Source: Aromatoleum buckelii
GTDB lineage: Bacteria; Pseudomonadota; Gammaproteobacteria; Burkholderiales; Rhodocyclaceae
NCBI RefSeq assembly: GCF_012910785.2
Contig: NZ_WTVH02000010.1
Coordinates: 930,001-994,000 of the forward strand
Direction of reading: 5' to 3'
Length of the DNA stretch: 64,000 nucleotides
The notes under the pieces were generated by a model that saw only the letters and a program-made list of their open reading frames with translations, ran no database searches and was not told where the DNA came from. Position numbers and translations under genes: made by a program. Within the stretch, counting starts at the first letter, position 1; each line of letters begins with the position of its first letter. Positions 55,408-63,961 of this stretch are shown piece by piece.

Positions 55408-55661
55408 CAGCCGTCTTTGGTAACAGGGCTCAGGCGGCCCCGGCTGTTGCCTTAAGCGGCTACAGCGAAACGCTCATCGTTGGCGTTTGTGGATTTGCGC
55501 GGATTACGTCCGTCGCCTCTCGGGTTGCCTGCTCACCATCGCCCGCCCTGTCGAAACCGGTGCACCCCCACACTGGACACTCTCGAGAATGCCCACTGTG
55601 GAGGTGGCGGGAATCGAACCCGCGTCCAGAACGTCTCCGGGTTGCCGGAATTACAACCATG
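55408..55661 (-). ncRNA. ssrA: Two-piece (circularly permuted) tmRNA
   Basis: On the minus strand the 3' acceptor piece comes first (about 55661-55599), ending GGACGCGGGTTCGATTCCCGCCACCTCCA with a T arm GCGGG/CCCGC. An intervening segment (55598-55570) follows and then the 5' coding piece begins at 55569 with GGGGGTGCACCGGTTTCGAC. GGGGGTG pairs with CACCTCC to form the acceptor stem. The tag reads ANDERFAVAA then TAA. The CCA after the discriminator A is not fully encoded (ACA). tmRNA with SmpB rescues stalled ribosomes. The exact processing sites are inferred, and the 3' end of the coding piece is approximate. Confidence 0.93.
55452..55484 (-). other. tmRNA tag reading frame ANDERFAVAA
   Basis: Minus-strand codons GCC AAC GAT GAG CGT TTC GCT GTA GCC GCT TAA. 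The tag closely resembles other betaproteobacterial tags such as ANDERFALAA, and the hydrophobic end with AA is the protease-recognition type. Confidence 0.93.
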
Positions 55662-55667
55662 CTTTGC

Positions 55668-55696
55668 ACTATAAGGGCAGTGTCCCTTCGATTCAA
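55668..55696 (-). promoter_or_regulatory. Sigma70 promoter of ssrA
   Basis: TTGAAT (55691-55696) and TATAGT (55668-55673) on the minus strand are separated by 17 bp. The start point would be near 55661, matching the short acceptor piece of a split tmRNA. Confidence 0.82.
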
Positions 55697-55725
55697 GTGT
55701 ACGGGAGTTTTTTGTAGAGAGTTTT

Positions 55726-55935
55726 TTACGCGCCGGCGCGACAGTGGTTTTTTTGATCGAAGCAGGTATTCACGATCCTTCTCGCCTTTTTCCTGAAACC
55801 CTCATAGCGGGTCGTTTTTCCGTTCTGCAACAGTCGCTTGTGAGTGTCTTGCGGGCAGCGGTCGGAACCCCGGATTAATTCACGCTTTGGGCATTCCCGT
55901 TTGACGGACATATTTTTGCGCCATGCAGTGATCAT
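55726..55935 (-). CDS. Doubtful small basic ORF
   Basis: A 69-codon frame encoding a very basic protein (CPKRELIRGSDRCPQDTHKR, KTTRYEGFRKKARRI). It lies between the ssrA promoter and the IS5-type element and has no clear ribosome binding site. An internal ATG at codon 9 is also possible. The base composition is less GC-rich than the neighbours. No family is recognised; it may be non-coding. Confidence 0.25.
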   Translation of the reverse strand: MITAWRKNMSVKRECPKRELIRGSDRCPQDTHKRLLQNGKTTRYEGFRKKARRIVNTCFDQKNHCRAGA

Positions 55936-55957
55936 ATCACCACGGGGTTTTATGCCT

Positions 55958-57236
55958 GGGCGCCTCGAAAAACCTCGACTCGCCCACCCTTGGTAAAATT
56001 ACAGCGTCCTCAATCTCGCCACAGCCGACATCGATGAAACCGCGCAGCGCCATCAAGACCGACCTGTTTGCCTTTGATGCCCACTGCAAGAAGATCGACA
56101 CGCTGGGTGACCCGCTGGTCGAGATCGAATCGCATATCGATTTTCCCGCGCTGGCGGCCGAGGTCGATATGATTGCGCCGCGACTCGTGAGTGCGCAGGG
56201 CGGGCGCCCGCCATACCCGACCGAGACGATGGTGCGCATCCTGGTGTTGAAGCGTCTGTACAACCTGTCCGATGAGCAGATGGAGTACCAGTTGCTCGAC
56301 CGCATGAGCTACAAGCGCTTCTGCGGACTGGCGAATGCGACGAACGTTCCGGATCGCACCACGGTGTGGACCTTCGAGAACCGGATTGGTGAAGCGGGGG
56401 CGAAGGCCTTGTTCGACGGGGTCTCGACGCAGCTGCTCAAGAAGGGGTTCATCGCGCGCGGCGGTCAGATCATCGACGCGACGCTGGTGCCGGCGCCCAA
56501 GCAGCACAACCGCCGCGGCGAGAAGGAACTGATCGAGCAAGGCGCAATGCCCGCCTCGTGGCGCCCGGCGAAGCGGCGCCAGAAGGATACTGAGGCGACC
56601 TGGACCAGGAAGCACGGCAAGAGCTACTTCGGCTACAAGCTGTCGATCAACATCGACAAGAAGTACAAGATCATCCGCCGAATCGAGACCGATACTGCCA
56701 GCACGCACGACAGCCAGCACTTTGACAACGTCTTCGACACGCGCAACACGAGCCGCGATGTCTATGCCGATCGGGGCTACCCGTCCGAGCAGCGTGAAGC
56801 CAGGCTCAAGGAGAACGGCTTTCGCAACCAGATCCAGCGGAAGGGCAAGCGCAACAAGCCGCTGTCCGAGTGCCAGCAGCGACGCAACAAACGCATCGCC
56901 AAGACGCGTGCGCGGGTCGAGCACGTGTTCGGGGCCATCGAGCAGATGGGCGGCAAGCTGCTGCGCACCATCGGTCAGGCGCGGGCGAACTTTGCGATGA
57001 CGATGATGGCTGCCTGCTACAACCTGAAGCGGCTGGTCTATTTCAGGAAGGCCGGAATCGAGGCCTTCTGACGCCCGAAATGGGCCGCATCGCCGATGTC
57101 CGAGGCGATTCGAGGCAAAAACTGAGCGACACCGCGGGAAGAAGCGGTGATTTGCCGAAGGAACTGAACCGAATTCGGTCGCGGTCATCGTGTCGCACCG
57201 GGGTTCATTGAAAACCTCGGGTTATTCGAGGTGCCC
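55958..57236 (+). mobile_element. IS5-family insertion sequence, complete
   Basis: A 1279-bp element. Its ends are imperfect inverted repeats: GGGCGCCTCGAAAAACC on the left (55958-55974) and GGGCACCTCGAATAACC read inwards from the right (57236-57220), 15 of 17 matching. It is flanked by a 4-bp direct duplication GCCT at 55954-55957 and 57237-57240. It carries one intact transposase gene. The intact ends, gene and duplication indicate a recent, probably still mobile insertion, about 290 bp upstream of ssrA. Confidence 0.9.
56034..57071 (+). CDS. IS5-family transposase
   Basis: A 345-aa DDE transposase. An N-terminal domain of the DUF772 type (RPPYPTETMVRILVLKRLYNLSDEQMEYQLLDRMSYKRFCGL) is followed by the catalytic core: Asp in IIDATLVPAP, Asp in YADRGYPS and Glu in RVEHVFGAIEQ, with the Y-(2)-R-(3)-E-(6)-K-like C1 region. 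The DDE triad is complete and the frame is uninterrupted. Codon use is similar to the host. A start at the ATG 56034 gives the family N-terminus. Confidence 0.93.
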   Translation: MKPRSAIKTDLFAFDAHCKKIDTLGDPLVEIESHIDFPALAAEVDMIAPRLVSAQGGRPPYPTETMVRILVLKRLYNLSDEQMEYQLLDRMSYKRFCGLANATNVPDRTTVWTFENRIGEAGAKALFDGVSTQLLKKGFIARGGQIIDATLVPAPKQHNRRGEKELIEQGAMPASWRPAKRRQKDTEATWTRKHGKSYFGYKLSINIDKKYKIIRRIETDTASTHDSQHFDNVFDTRNTSRDVYADRGYPSEQREARLKENGFRNQIQRKGKRNKPLSECQQRRNKRIAKTRARVEHVFGAIEQMGGKLLRTIGQARANFAMTMMAACYNLKRLVYFRKAGIEAF

Positions 57237-57377
57237 GCCTGTTTTGCTCGCGCATCCTGCACCGACGCTGGAAGCGGAGCAGGGCGAGGAACACGGCGGA
57301 CGGCAGCGGAGGGCGGGACTGCAGCCGCCGATCCGCTATCCTGTCGTCCTGATCGTGATCCGGACCCGATTTCGCGC

Positions 57378-58804
57378 ATGCCTGCCCCCGATTCCATGCG
57401 ACTGACAGCCTTCGAATCGCGCTGGCTGGCGGAGGCGATCCGGCTGCGCGAGGCGGCGGCGGGCCCGCTCGACGACCGGGATGCGGTAGCCGCGGTGCGC
57501 GCGACCGGTGGCGGAATCGAGGAGCGGATCGTGCGCCGGGCACTGCTGCTGGGCGAGCGCGACGGAATGGCCGGGATGATCGCGGCGTGGGGCGGGCGAT
57601 CCCGGCTGGTGTTGATGCTGGCGTCGGCCGTCGCGCTGGCGAGCGGGTTCGGTGCCGCGCTCGCGGTGCTCGGCGACGGAACGCGGGCGGTCAATGTCGT
57701 ATGGGCGCTCGGCGGCCTGCTCGGCGTGCACCTGCTGAGCCTGCTGCTGTGGGCGCTCGGATTGTCGTTCGGCGGGCGGGATGCGGGCGGAGCACTCGGG
57801 CGCGTCTGGCTGTGGCTGTCGACGCGGCTGTCGCCGGCCGGTCCCGCTTCAATGTACGTCGCGAAGGCCCTCGCGGGTCTGCTCGGGCGCGCGCGGCTGT
57901 TGCGCTGGTGGCTCGGGGCAGTGACGCACGGACTGTGGCTCGCTGCACTGTGTGGCGCGCTGGTCGGCCTGCTCGCGACGCTCTCCGCACGGCGCTACGG
58001 CTTCGCTTGGGAAACGACGATCCTGTCGGCGGACGTGTTCGTGCATCTCGTGCGCATCGTCGGCTGGCTGCCTGCGCAGGTCGGCTTCGCGGTGCCCGAC
58101 GCGGAGCATGTGCGCGCGAGCGGCACCGCCCCCGCCATCGACGAGGCGGCGCGCATCGCATGGTCGTCGTGGCTCCTGGGCTGCGTGACGATGTATGGCA
58201 TCGTGCCGCGGGCGCTGCTGTGGGCGATGTGTCTTGTGCTGTGGCGGGTCGGGCGCGCGCGCCTGCGGCTCGACTTGGCATTGCCCGGCTACGCGGTGCT
58301 CGCCGAGCGGCTCGCGCCGGCGAGCGAGCGGATCGGGGTCACGGATGCCGATCCGGGGCGTCTCTGGGGCCGCGGGCGGATCGCGCACACTCGGTCGGCA
58401 GCGGCTCGCCGCTCGCGGTCGGGCTCGAGCTGCCCGCGGGGGCGGGGTGGCCGCTCGCGCTGCCGGCGGGGGTGCGCGATGCGGGAGTCATCGACAGCCG
58501 TGAGCAGCGCAAGCGCCTCGTCGCCGAGTTGCAGGCCGACCCCCCGGCGCGGTTGCTGGTCGCGTGCGACGCGCGCCAGACGCCGGATCGCGGCAGCCTC
58601 GAACTGATTGCCGAGCTGTCGCGCCACGCGGGCGACTGCCGGGTATGGCTGACCGGGGGCGAAGGAGCCGGGGCCGGCGGGCATGCGCCCCACTGGCGGG
58701 AGTCGCTCGATGGCATCGGCATGAGGGCCGAACGGGTCATCGAAACGCCGGCGGCCGCGACGGACTGGCTGCGTGGCGCTGAGACAGGAGCCGAACATGA
58801 CTAG
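57378..58804 (+). pseudogene. DUF2868 membrane protein gene with frameshift
   Basis: The frame starting at 57378 (MPAPDSMRLTAFESRW) encodes an N-terminal cytoplasmic helix bundle and about four transmembrane helices (to about residue 300), as in DUF2868 proteins. Near 58362-58380 in a G-rich run the homology passes to another frame (ADRAHSVGSGSPLAVGLELPAGAGW), which continues to a TAG at 58802-58804. After the shift the first frame becomes Arg/Ser-rich nonsense up to 58607. One base appears missing (or two extra). It overlaps DUF3482 by 8 bp, so the pair is a normal operon. A sequencing error is possible. Confidence 0.78.
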
Positions 58805-60185
58805 GCCGCTGCGCATCGCCGTCGTCGGGCACACCAATACCGGCAAGACGTCTCTGATGCGCACGCTGACGCGCGACACCGGCTTCGGCGAGGTATCTAG
58901 CCGGCCGAGTACGACCCGTCATGTCGAAGGCGCGCGGCTGCTCGCCGACGGCGAGGTGCTCGTCGAGTTGTACGACACGCCCGGGCTCGAAGACCCGATC
59001 GCGCTGCTCGAGCGGCTGGAGGCGATCGAGCCCCCGGGCGGCGAGCGGCTCGACGATACCGCCCGGATCGAGCGCTTCGTCGCGACCCCGGTCGCCGGCC
59101 ACCGCTTCGAGCAGGAGGCGAAAGTGCTGCGCCAGATGCTCGCGAGCGACGCGGCGTTCTATGTCGTCGACGTACGCGATTCGGTCCTCGCGAAGCATCG
59201 CGACGAGCTCGCAATCCTCGGCGGCTGTGCGATCCCGCTGCTGCCGGTGCTGAACTTCGTGTGCGATTCGGCCGCCAACGAATCATCGTGGCGCGAGGCG
59301 CTCGCGCGGCTCGGACTGCACGCAGTCGTGCGCTTCGACACGGTCGCACCTGAGCGCGACGGCGAGCGGCGTCTGTACGAGAAGCTCGCGACACTCGTCG
59401 ATGCGCATCGCCCCGCGCTCGAACGCCTCGTCGCGTGCCGGGAGCGCGAGGCGCGAGCCCGGCATCGTGCCGCGCTGGGGCTCGTTGCCGAACTGCTGGT
59501 CGACGTCGCCGCGGCGCGGGTTGCCGTCGCGACCGAGGCGCAGGTGATCGAGCGCGCGGTCGTGGCGCTGCACGAGCGCGTGCGGCGGCGCGAGCAGGCT
59601 TGCGTCGACGCGCTGCTCGCGCTCTACCGGTTCCGTTCCGATAATGTCGATGCGGCCGATCTGCCGCTGCTCGACGGGCGCTGGGAGAGCGATCTCTTCA
59701 ACCCGGAAACCTTCCGGGCGATGGGCGTGCGGCTCGGCACCGGTGCGGCGGCGGGAGCAGCCGCCGGAGTCGGCATCGACCTGATGCTCGGCGGGCTGAC
59801 GCTCGGTACTGCCGCTGCGCTCGGAGCGCTCGCCGGAGGAGGCTGGCAGGCAGTGCGGCAGTTCGGCGATCGTGTCGTCGAGAAACTGCGCGGGCAGCGC
59901 GAGCTGAGCGTCGACGATGCGATCCTGCGCCTGCTCGCACTGCGCCAGCTGCGCCTCATCGACGCGCTCGAGACCCGCGGCCACGCGGCGGTCGCGCCGA
60001 TCCGGCTCGTCGACCCGCAGCTGCGACAATGGCGTGAAGGGCCGATCCCGGAGCCCTTGCTGCGCGCGCGCGCGCATCGTGAATGGTCAGGACTTTTCGG
60101 CGCCGGGCCGGCGGACGACGCGCGACAGGAAGCAGTCGATACGTTGGCGCGATCGTTGTCGGAAGGGGCAACGGCGAGTTCCTGA
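58797..60185 (+). CDS. DUF3482 Era-like GTPase
   Basis: A 462-aa protein with an N-terminal G domain: P-loop GHTNTGKTSL, switch II DTPGLED, and a NFVCD segment in the position of the NKxD motif, which is atypical. A long helical middle (about 210-300) leads to a glycine-rich hydrophobic stretch (GTGAAAGAAAGVGIDLMLGGLTLG, written here in shortened form as GTGAAAGAAAGVGIDL) that may insert in the membrane. DUF3482 GTPases usually accompany DUF2868, as here, with overlapping genes. Function unknown; a membrane-remodelling or stress role is inferred. Confidence 0.83.
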   Translation: MTRPLRIAVVGHTNTGKTSLMRTLTRDTGFGEVSSRPSTTRHVEGARLLADGEVLVELYDTPGLEDPIALLERLEAIEPPGGERLDDTARIERFVATPVAGHRFEQEAKVLRQMLASDAAFYVVDVRDSVLAKHRDELAILGGCAIPLLPVLNFVCDSAANESSWREALARLGLHAVVRFDTVAPERDGERRLYEKLATLVDAHRPALERLVACREREARARHRAALGLVAELLVDVAAARVAVATEAQVIERAVVALHERVRRREQACVDALLALYRFRSDNVDAADLPLLDGRWESDLFNPETFRAMGVRLGTGAAAGAAAGVGIDLMLGGLTLGTAAALGALAGGGWQAVRQFGDRVVEKLRGQRELSVDDAILRLLALRQLRLIDALETRGHAAVAPIRLVDPQLRQWREGPIPEPLLRARAHREWSGLFGAGPADDARQEAVDTLARSLSEGATASS

Positions 60186-60256
60186 AAGCGGGGAAACCCG
60201 TCCCGCCGTCGAGCTCTGACCGGGGTTTTCCTCGATGGTCAAGGCCGGATGAAACA

Positions 60257-60275
60257 GGGGCGCCGCAGCGCCCCC
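60257..60275 (-). terminator. Terminator after lpdA
   Basis: On the minus strand GGGGGCGC, a short loop, GCGCCCC followed by TGTTTC, about 30 bp after the lpdA stop codon. It ends the aceE-aceF-lpdA operon. Confidence 0.75.
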
Positions 60276-60301
60276 GTGCTTGCTGCGTGAAGCGCTCGAG
60301 C

Positions 60302-62161
60302 CTATTTTTTGCGCATCGGCGGGATATCGGTGCAACTGCCGTGCGCCACTTCGCCCGCGAGGCCGATGGTTTCGCCCAAAGTTGGGTGCGGGTGGATCGT
60401 CTTGCCGATGTCGACCGCGTCCGCGCCCATCTCGATCGCGAGGCACACTTCGCCGATCATGTCGCCGGCCGAGGGGCCGACGATCGCGCCGCCGATGACG
60501 CGATGCGTCTCGGCGTCGAAAATCAGCTTCGTGAAACCGTAGTCGGCGCCGTTCGCGATCGCGCGCCCCGAAGCGGCCCACGGGAACTTCGCGGTCTCGA
60601 CCTTGCGGCCTTCCCGCTTTGCCTGCTCTTCGGTGAATCCGACCCACGCGACTTCCGGGTGCGTGTAGGCGACGCTCGGGATCACGGTCGCGTCGAACGC
60701 CGACCGGGCGAGCTCCGACTTGCCTTGTGTCTCGCCGGCCGCGACTTCGGCTGCGACGTGCCCTTCGTGCACCGCCTTGTGCGCGAGCATCGGGTTGCCG
60801 ACGATGTCGCCGATCGCGAAGATGTGCGGCACGTTCGTGCGCATCTGCGCATCCACCGGGATGAAACCGCGTTCGGTGACGGTGATGCCGGCCTTCTCCG
60901 CGCCGATCTTGCTGCCGTTCGGGCTTCGCCCGGCCGCCTGCAGGATCATGTCGTAGCGTTGCGGCCCGGCGGGAGCGCTTTTGCCACCATCGGCGCCCTC
61001 GAACGTCACCCACAGCCCGTCGTCCTTCGCCTCGACGGCGACGGTCTTCGTCTTCAGCATGATGTTGTCGAAGCGCTGCGCGTTCTGCTTTTCCCATACC
61101 TTGACCGCGTCGCGGTCCGGGCCCTGCATCAGCGCGTCGAGCATCTCGACGACATCGACGCGCGTGCCGAGCGTCGAATAGACGGTCGCCATCTCGAGGC
61201 CGATGATGCCCCCACCGATGACTAGCATCTTCGCCGGCGCTTTGCCGTCGGAAGTGCGCAGCTCGAGCGCGCCGGTCGAGTCGACGATGCGCGGATCCTT
61301 CGGGATGAACGGCAGATGCACCGCGGCCGAGCCGGCGGCGACAATGCACTGGCCGAAGCGCACGACTTTCTTCTCGCCGGTCTTGTCCTGGCCGCTGCCG
61401 GAGGTCAGCTCGACTTCGACGTGGTTCGCGTCGAGGAACTGGCCATAGCCGCGCACGACCTCGACCTTGCGGCCTTTGGCCATGCCGGCGAGGCCCGCAG
61501 TGAGCTTCCCGACGACCTTGTCCTTGTGCGCGCGCAACGCGTCGATGTCGACTTCCGGCTTCGCGAACCTGATGCCGGCCGAGGCCATGTGCTCGGCCTC
61601 GTCGATGACCGCGGCCACGTGCAGCAGCGCTTTCGATGGAATGCAGCCGACATTGAGGCACACGCCGCCGAGCGTCGCGTAGCGCTCGACTATGACGGTC
61701 TTCAGGCCGAGGTCGGCCGCGCGGAACGCCGCCGAGTAGCCGCCGGGGCCGGCGCCGAGCACGAGCATGTCGCACTCGACGTCGACCGAACCGGCGTAGG
61801 TGCCGGGTTTCGCGGCACTCTGCGCTGGCGCCGCCGCCGAGGGAGATGGGGGCGCCGCCGGCGCTGCAGCGGCGGGGACGGGCTTCGCGTCGCCGGCGCC
61901 CGCTGGTCCGGCCCCTGCGCCCTGCGACTCGACTTTCAGCAGCACCGCGCCTTCGCCGACGCGGTCGCCGACCTTGACGAGCACTTCACGGACGACGCCC
62001 TCGGCCGACGACGGCACGTCCATCGTCGCCTTGTCGGACTCGAGCGTGCAGATCGACTCGTCGACCTTGATCGAATCGCCCGGCTTCACGAACAGCTCGA
62101 TGACGGGGACGTCGGAGAAATCGCCGATGTCCGGGACTTTCACTTCAACGATCTGGCTCAT
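60302..62161 (-). CDS. lpdA: Dihydrolipoyl dehydrogenase (E3) with N-terminal lipoyl domain
   Basis: A 619-aa flavoprotein that reoxidises dihydrolipoyl groups of the pyruvate dehydrogenase complex. Residues 1-80 are a lipoyl domain with the lipoylated Lys44 in ESDKATMDVP, then an Ala/Pro-rich linker (about 82-128), then FAD-binding GAGPGGYSAAF, the redox disulfide GGVCLNVGCIPSK, NAD-binding GGGIIGLEMA, and the dimerisation domain with the HP pair (YTHPEVAWVG). The classical E3 lacks the lipoyl domain and is about 470 aa; the extended type occurs in several betaproteobacteria. It ends the PDH operon, 12 bp after aceF. Confidence 0.95.
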   Translation of the reverse strand: MSQIVEVKVPDIGDFSDVPVIELFVKPGDSIKVDESICTLESDKATMDVPSSAEGVVREVLVKVGDRVGEGAVLLKVESQGAGAGPAGAGDAKPVPAAAAPAAPPSPSAAAPAQSAAKPGTYAGSVDVECDMLVLGAGPGGYSAAFRAADLGLKTVIVERYATLGGVCLNVGCIPSKALLHVAAVIDEAEHMASAGIRFAKPEVDIDALRAHKDKVVGKLTAGLAGMAKGRKVEVVRGYGQFLDANHVEVELTSGSGQDKTGEKKVVRFGQCIVAAGSAAVHLPFIPKDPRIVDSTGALELRTSDGKAPAKMLVIGGGIIGLEMATVYSTLGTRVDVVEMLDALMQGPDRDAVKVWEKQNAQRFDNIMLKTKTVAVEAKDDGLWVTFEGADGGKSAPAGPQRYDMILQAAGRSPNGSKIGAEKAGITVTERGFIPVDAQMRTNVPHIFAIGDIVGNPMLAHKAVHEGHVAAEVAAGETQGKSELARSAFDATVIPSVAYTHPEVAWVGFTEEQAKREGRKVETAKFPWAASGRAIANGADYGFTKLIFDAETHRVIGGAIVGPSAGDMIGEVCLAIEMGADAVDIGKTIHPHPTLGETIGLAGEVAHGSCTDIPPMRKK

Positions 62162-62173
62162 GTCGCGGTCTCC

Positions 62174-63940
62174 TTACAGCATGACCCGACGGAAGTCGGA
62201 CAAGAGCTGGGCGAGATAGACGTTGAAGCGCGTCGCGAGCGCCCCGTCGATGACCCGATGGTCGGCAGTCAGCGACATCGGCAAGGTGAGGCGCGGCACG
62301 AACTGCTTGCCGTCCCACACCGGCTTCATCACCGACTTGTTGACGCCGAGGATCGCGACTTCCGGCGCATTGACGATCGGCGCGAAATACGTGCCGCCGA
62401 TGCCGCCGAGGCTAGAGATTGTGAAGCACGCGCCGGACATGTCGGCGGGCCCCAGCTTGCCGTCGCGCGCTTTCTTCGCGAGCTCGCCCGATTCCGCAGC
62501 GATCTCGAACACGCTCTTCTTGTCGGCGTTCTTGATGACCGGCACGACGAGCCCGTTCGGCGTGTCGGCGGCGAACGCGATGTTGAAGTACTTCTTGTAG
62601 ACGAGGTTCATTTCACCACCGCTCGCGTCGAGCGAGGTGTTGAACTCGGGGAACTGCTGCAATGCGCGCACCGACGCCTTGATGATGAACGCGAGCATTG
62701 TCAGCTTCTTGCCCGACTTCTCGTGCTCCTTGTTGATCGCGACGCGGAAAGCCTCGAGGTCGGTGATGTCGGCGTCCTCGTGGTACGTGACGGCCGGAAT
62801 CATCACCCAGTTGCGCGCGAGGTTCTGTGCGGAGATCTTCTTGATGCGCGACAGCGGCTTGGTCTCGATCTCGCCGAACTTCGAGAAATCGACTTTTGGC
62901 CACGGCAGCAGATCGAGGCCGCCGCCGACGCTTACGCCCGCCCCGGCCGCAGCGGCCTTGCCCGGCACGATGCCGCTCTGCATCGCGCCCTTGACGAACG
63001 CGGTGACGTCTTCCCGGACGATGCGGCCTTTCGGGCCACTCGCGCGGACCTGCGCGAGATCGACGCCAAGTTCCCGGGCGTAGGCGCGCACCGACGGGCT
63101 TGCATGCACCCTGCCGCCGAGGGCCACCGCGGACGGGGCGCCGGCCTGCGGCAACGCGGGAGCGGACAGCTTCGACTGCTCGAATGCCTCGGGCGCATCG
63201 GCCGGCGTCGCGTCGGCAGCTGCGATGCGGGCGGCGGCGGGCGCCGCGACGGGCGTTGCCGCGGGAGCGGGCGTTGCAGCGGGGGCCGGAGCGGCAGCCG
63301 CGCCAGCCGCGCTGTCGACGACGATCAGCACTGCTCCTTCGGAAACCCGGTCGCCGACTTTTACCTTCACTTCCCTGACGACGCCGGCGGCCGATGACGG
63401 CACGTCCATCGTCGCCTTGTCCGATTCGAGCGTCGCGATCGAGTCCTCGAGCTTGATCGTGTCGCCGACCTTGACGAACAGCTCGATCACCGGGACGTCG
63501 GAGAAGTCGCCGATGTCCGGGACTCTCACTTCGGTGCTGCGACCGGTCGCGGCGGGTGCGGGAGCAGGGGCAGGCGCCGGCGCAGCGGCGCCGGACGGGG
63601 CGGACGCTATCGACTGTTCCAGCGCGGCGCCAGAACTCGCAGGCGTCGCCTGCGCCGCCGCGTTGCCGGCCGCTTCCGGTGCGGCAGCGGTTCCGGCGCC
63701 GGCTGCCTCGACCTTGATCAGCACCTTGCCTTCGGCGACGCGGTCCCCGACCTGCACCAGCACTTCGCGCACAACGCCGGCGGCGGTCGACGGCACGTCC
63801 ATCGTCGCCTTGTCCGATTCGAGCGTCGCGATCGGGTCTTCGAGTTTGATCGTGTCGCCGGGCTTGACGAACAGCTCGATCACCGGCACGTCGGCGTAGT
63901 CGCCGATGTCCGGGACTTTCACTTCAATGAGTTCGCTCAT
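62174..63940 (-). CDS. aceF: Pyruvate dehydrogenase E2, dihydrolipoyl acetyltransferase
   Basis: A 588-aa E2 core. Two lipoyl domains (about 1-80 and 140-220) each carry ESDKATMDVP with the lipoyl-lysine (Lys44 in the first) and are joined by Ala/Pro linkers. The E3/E1-binding domain (ASPSVRAYARELGVDLAQVRASG) is near 280-315. The catalytic domain ends ADHRVIDGALATRF, which holds the active-site His and Asp. It transfers acetyl groups to CoA. It lies 21 bp downstream of aceE and 12 bp before lpdA. Confidence 0.95.
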   Translation of the reverse strand: MSELIEVKVPDIGDYADVPVIELFVKPGDTIKLEDPIATLESDKATMDVPSTAAGVVREVLVQVGDRVAEGKVLIKVEAAGAGTAAAPEAAGNAAAQATPASSGAALEQSIASAPSGAAAPAPAPAPAPAATGRSTEVRVPDIGDFSDVPVIELFVKVGDTIKLEDSIATLESDKATMDVPSSAAGVVREVKVKVGDRVSEGAVLIVVDSAAGAAAAPAPAATPAPAATPVAAPAAARIAAADATPADAPEAFEQSKLSAPALPQAGAPSAVALGGRVHASPSVRAYARELGVDLAQVRASGPKGRIVREDVTAFVKGAMQSGIVPGKAAAAGAGVSVGGGLDLLPWPKVDFSKFGEIETKPLSRIKKISAQNLARNWVMIPAVTYHEDADITDLEAFRVAINKEHEKSGKKLTMLAFIIKASVRALQQFPEFNTSLDASGGEMNLVYKKYFNIAFAADTPNGLVVPVIKNADKKSVFEIAAESGELAKKARDGKLGPADMSGACFTISSLGGIGGTYFAPIVNAPEVAILGVNKSVMKPVWDGKQFVPRLTLPMSLTADHRVIDGALATRFNVYLAQLLSDFRRVML

Positions 63941-63961
63941 GTTGTTGTCTCCCTGGGGCGC

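Noticed and set aside
55377-55796. Plus-strand ORFs across the ssrA region
   Set aside because: They run through the split tmRNA and its promoter, have no ribosome site and no homology.
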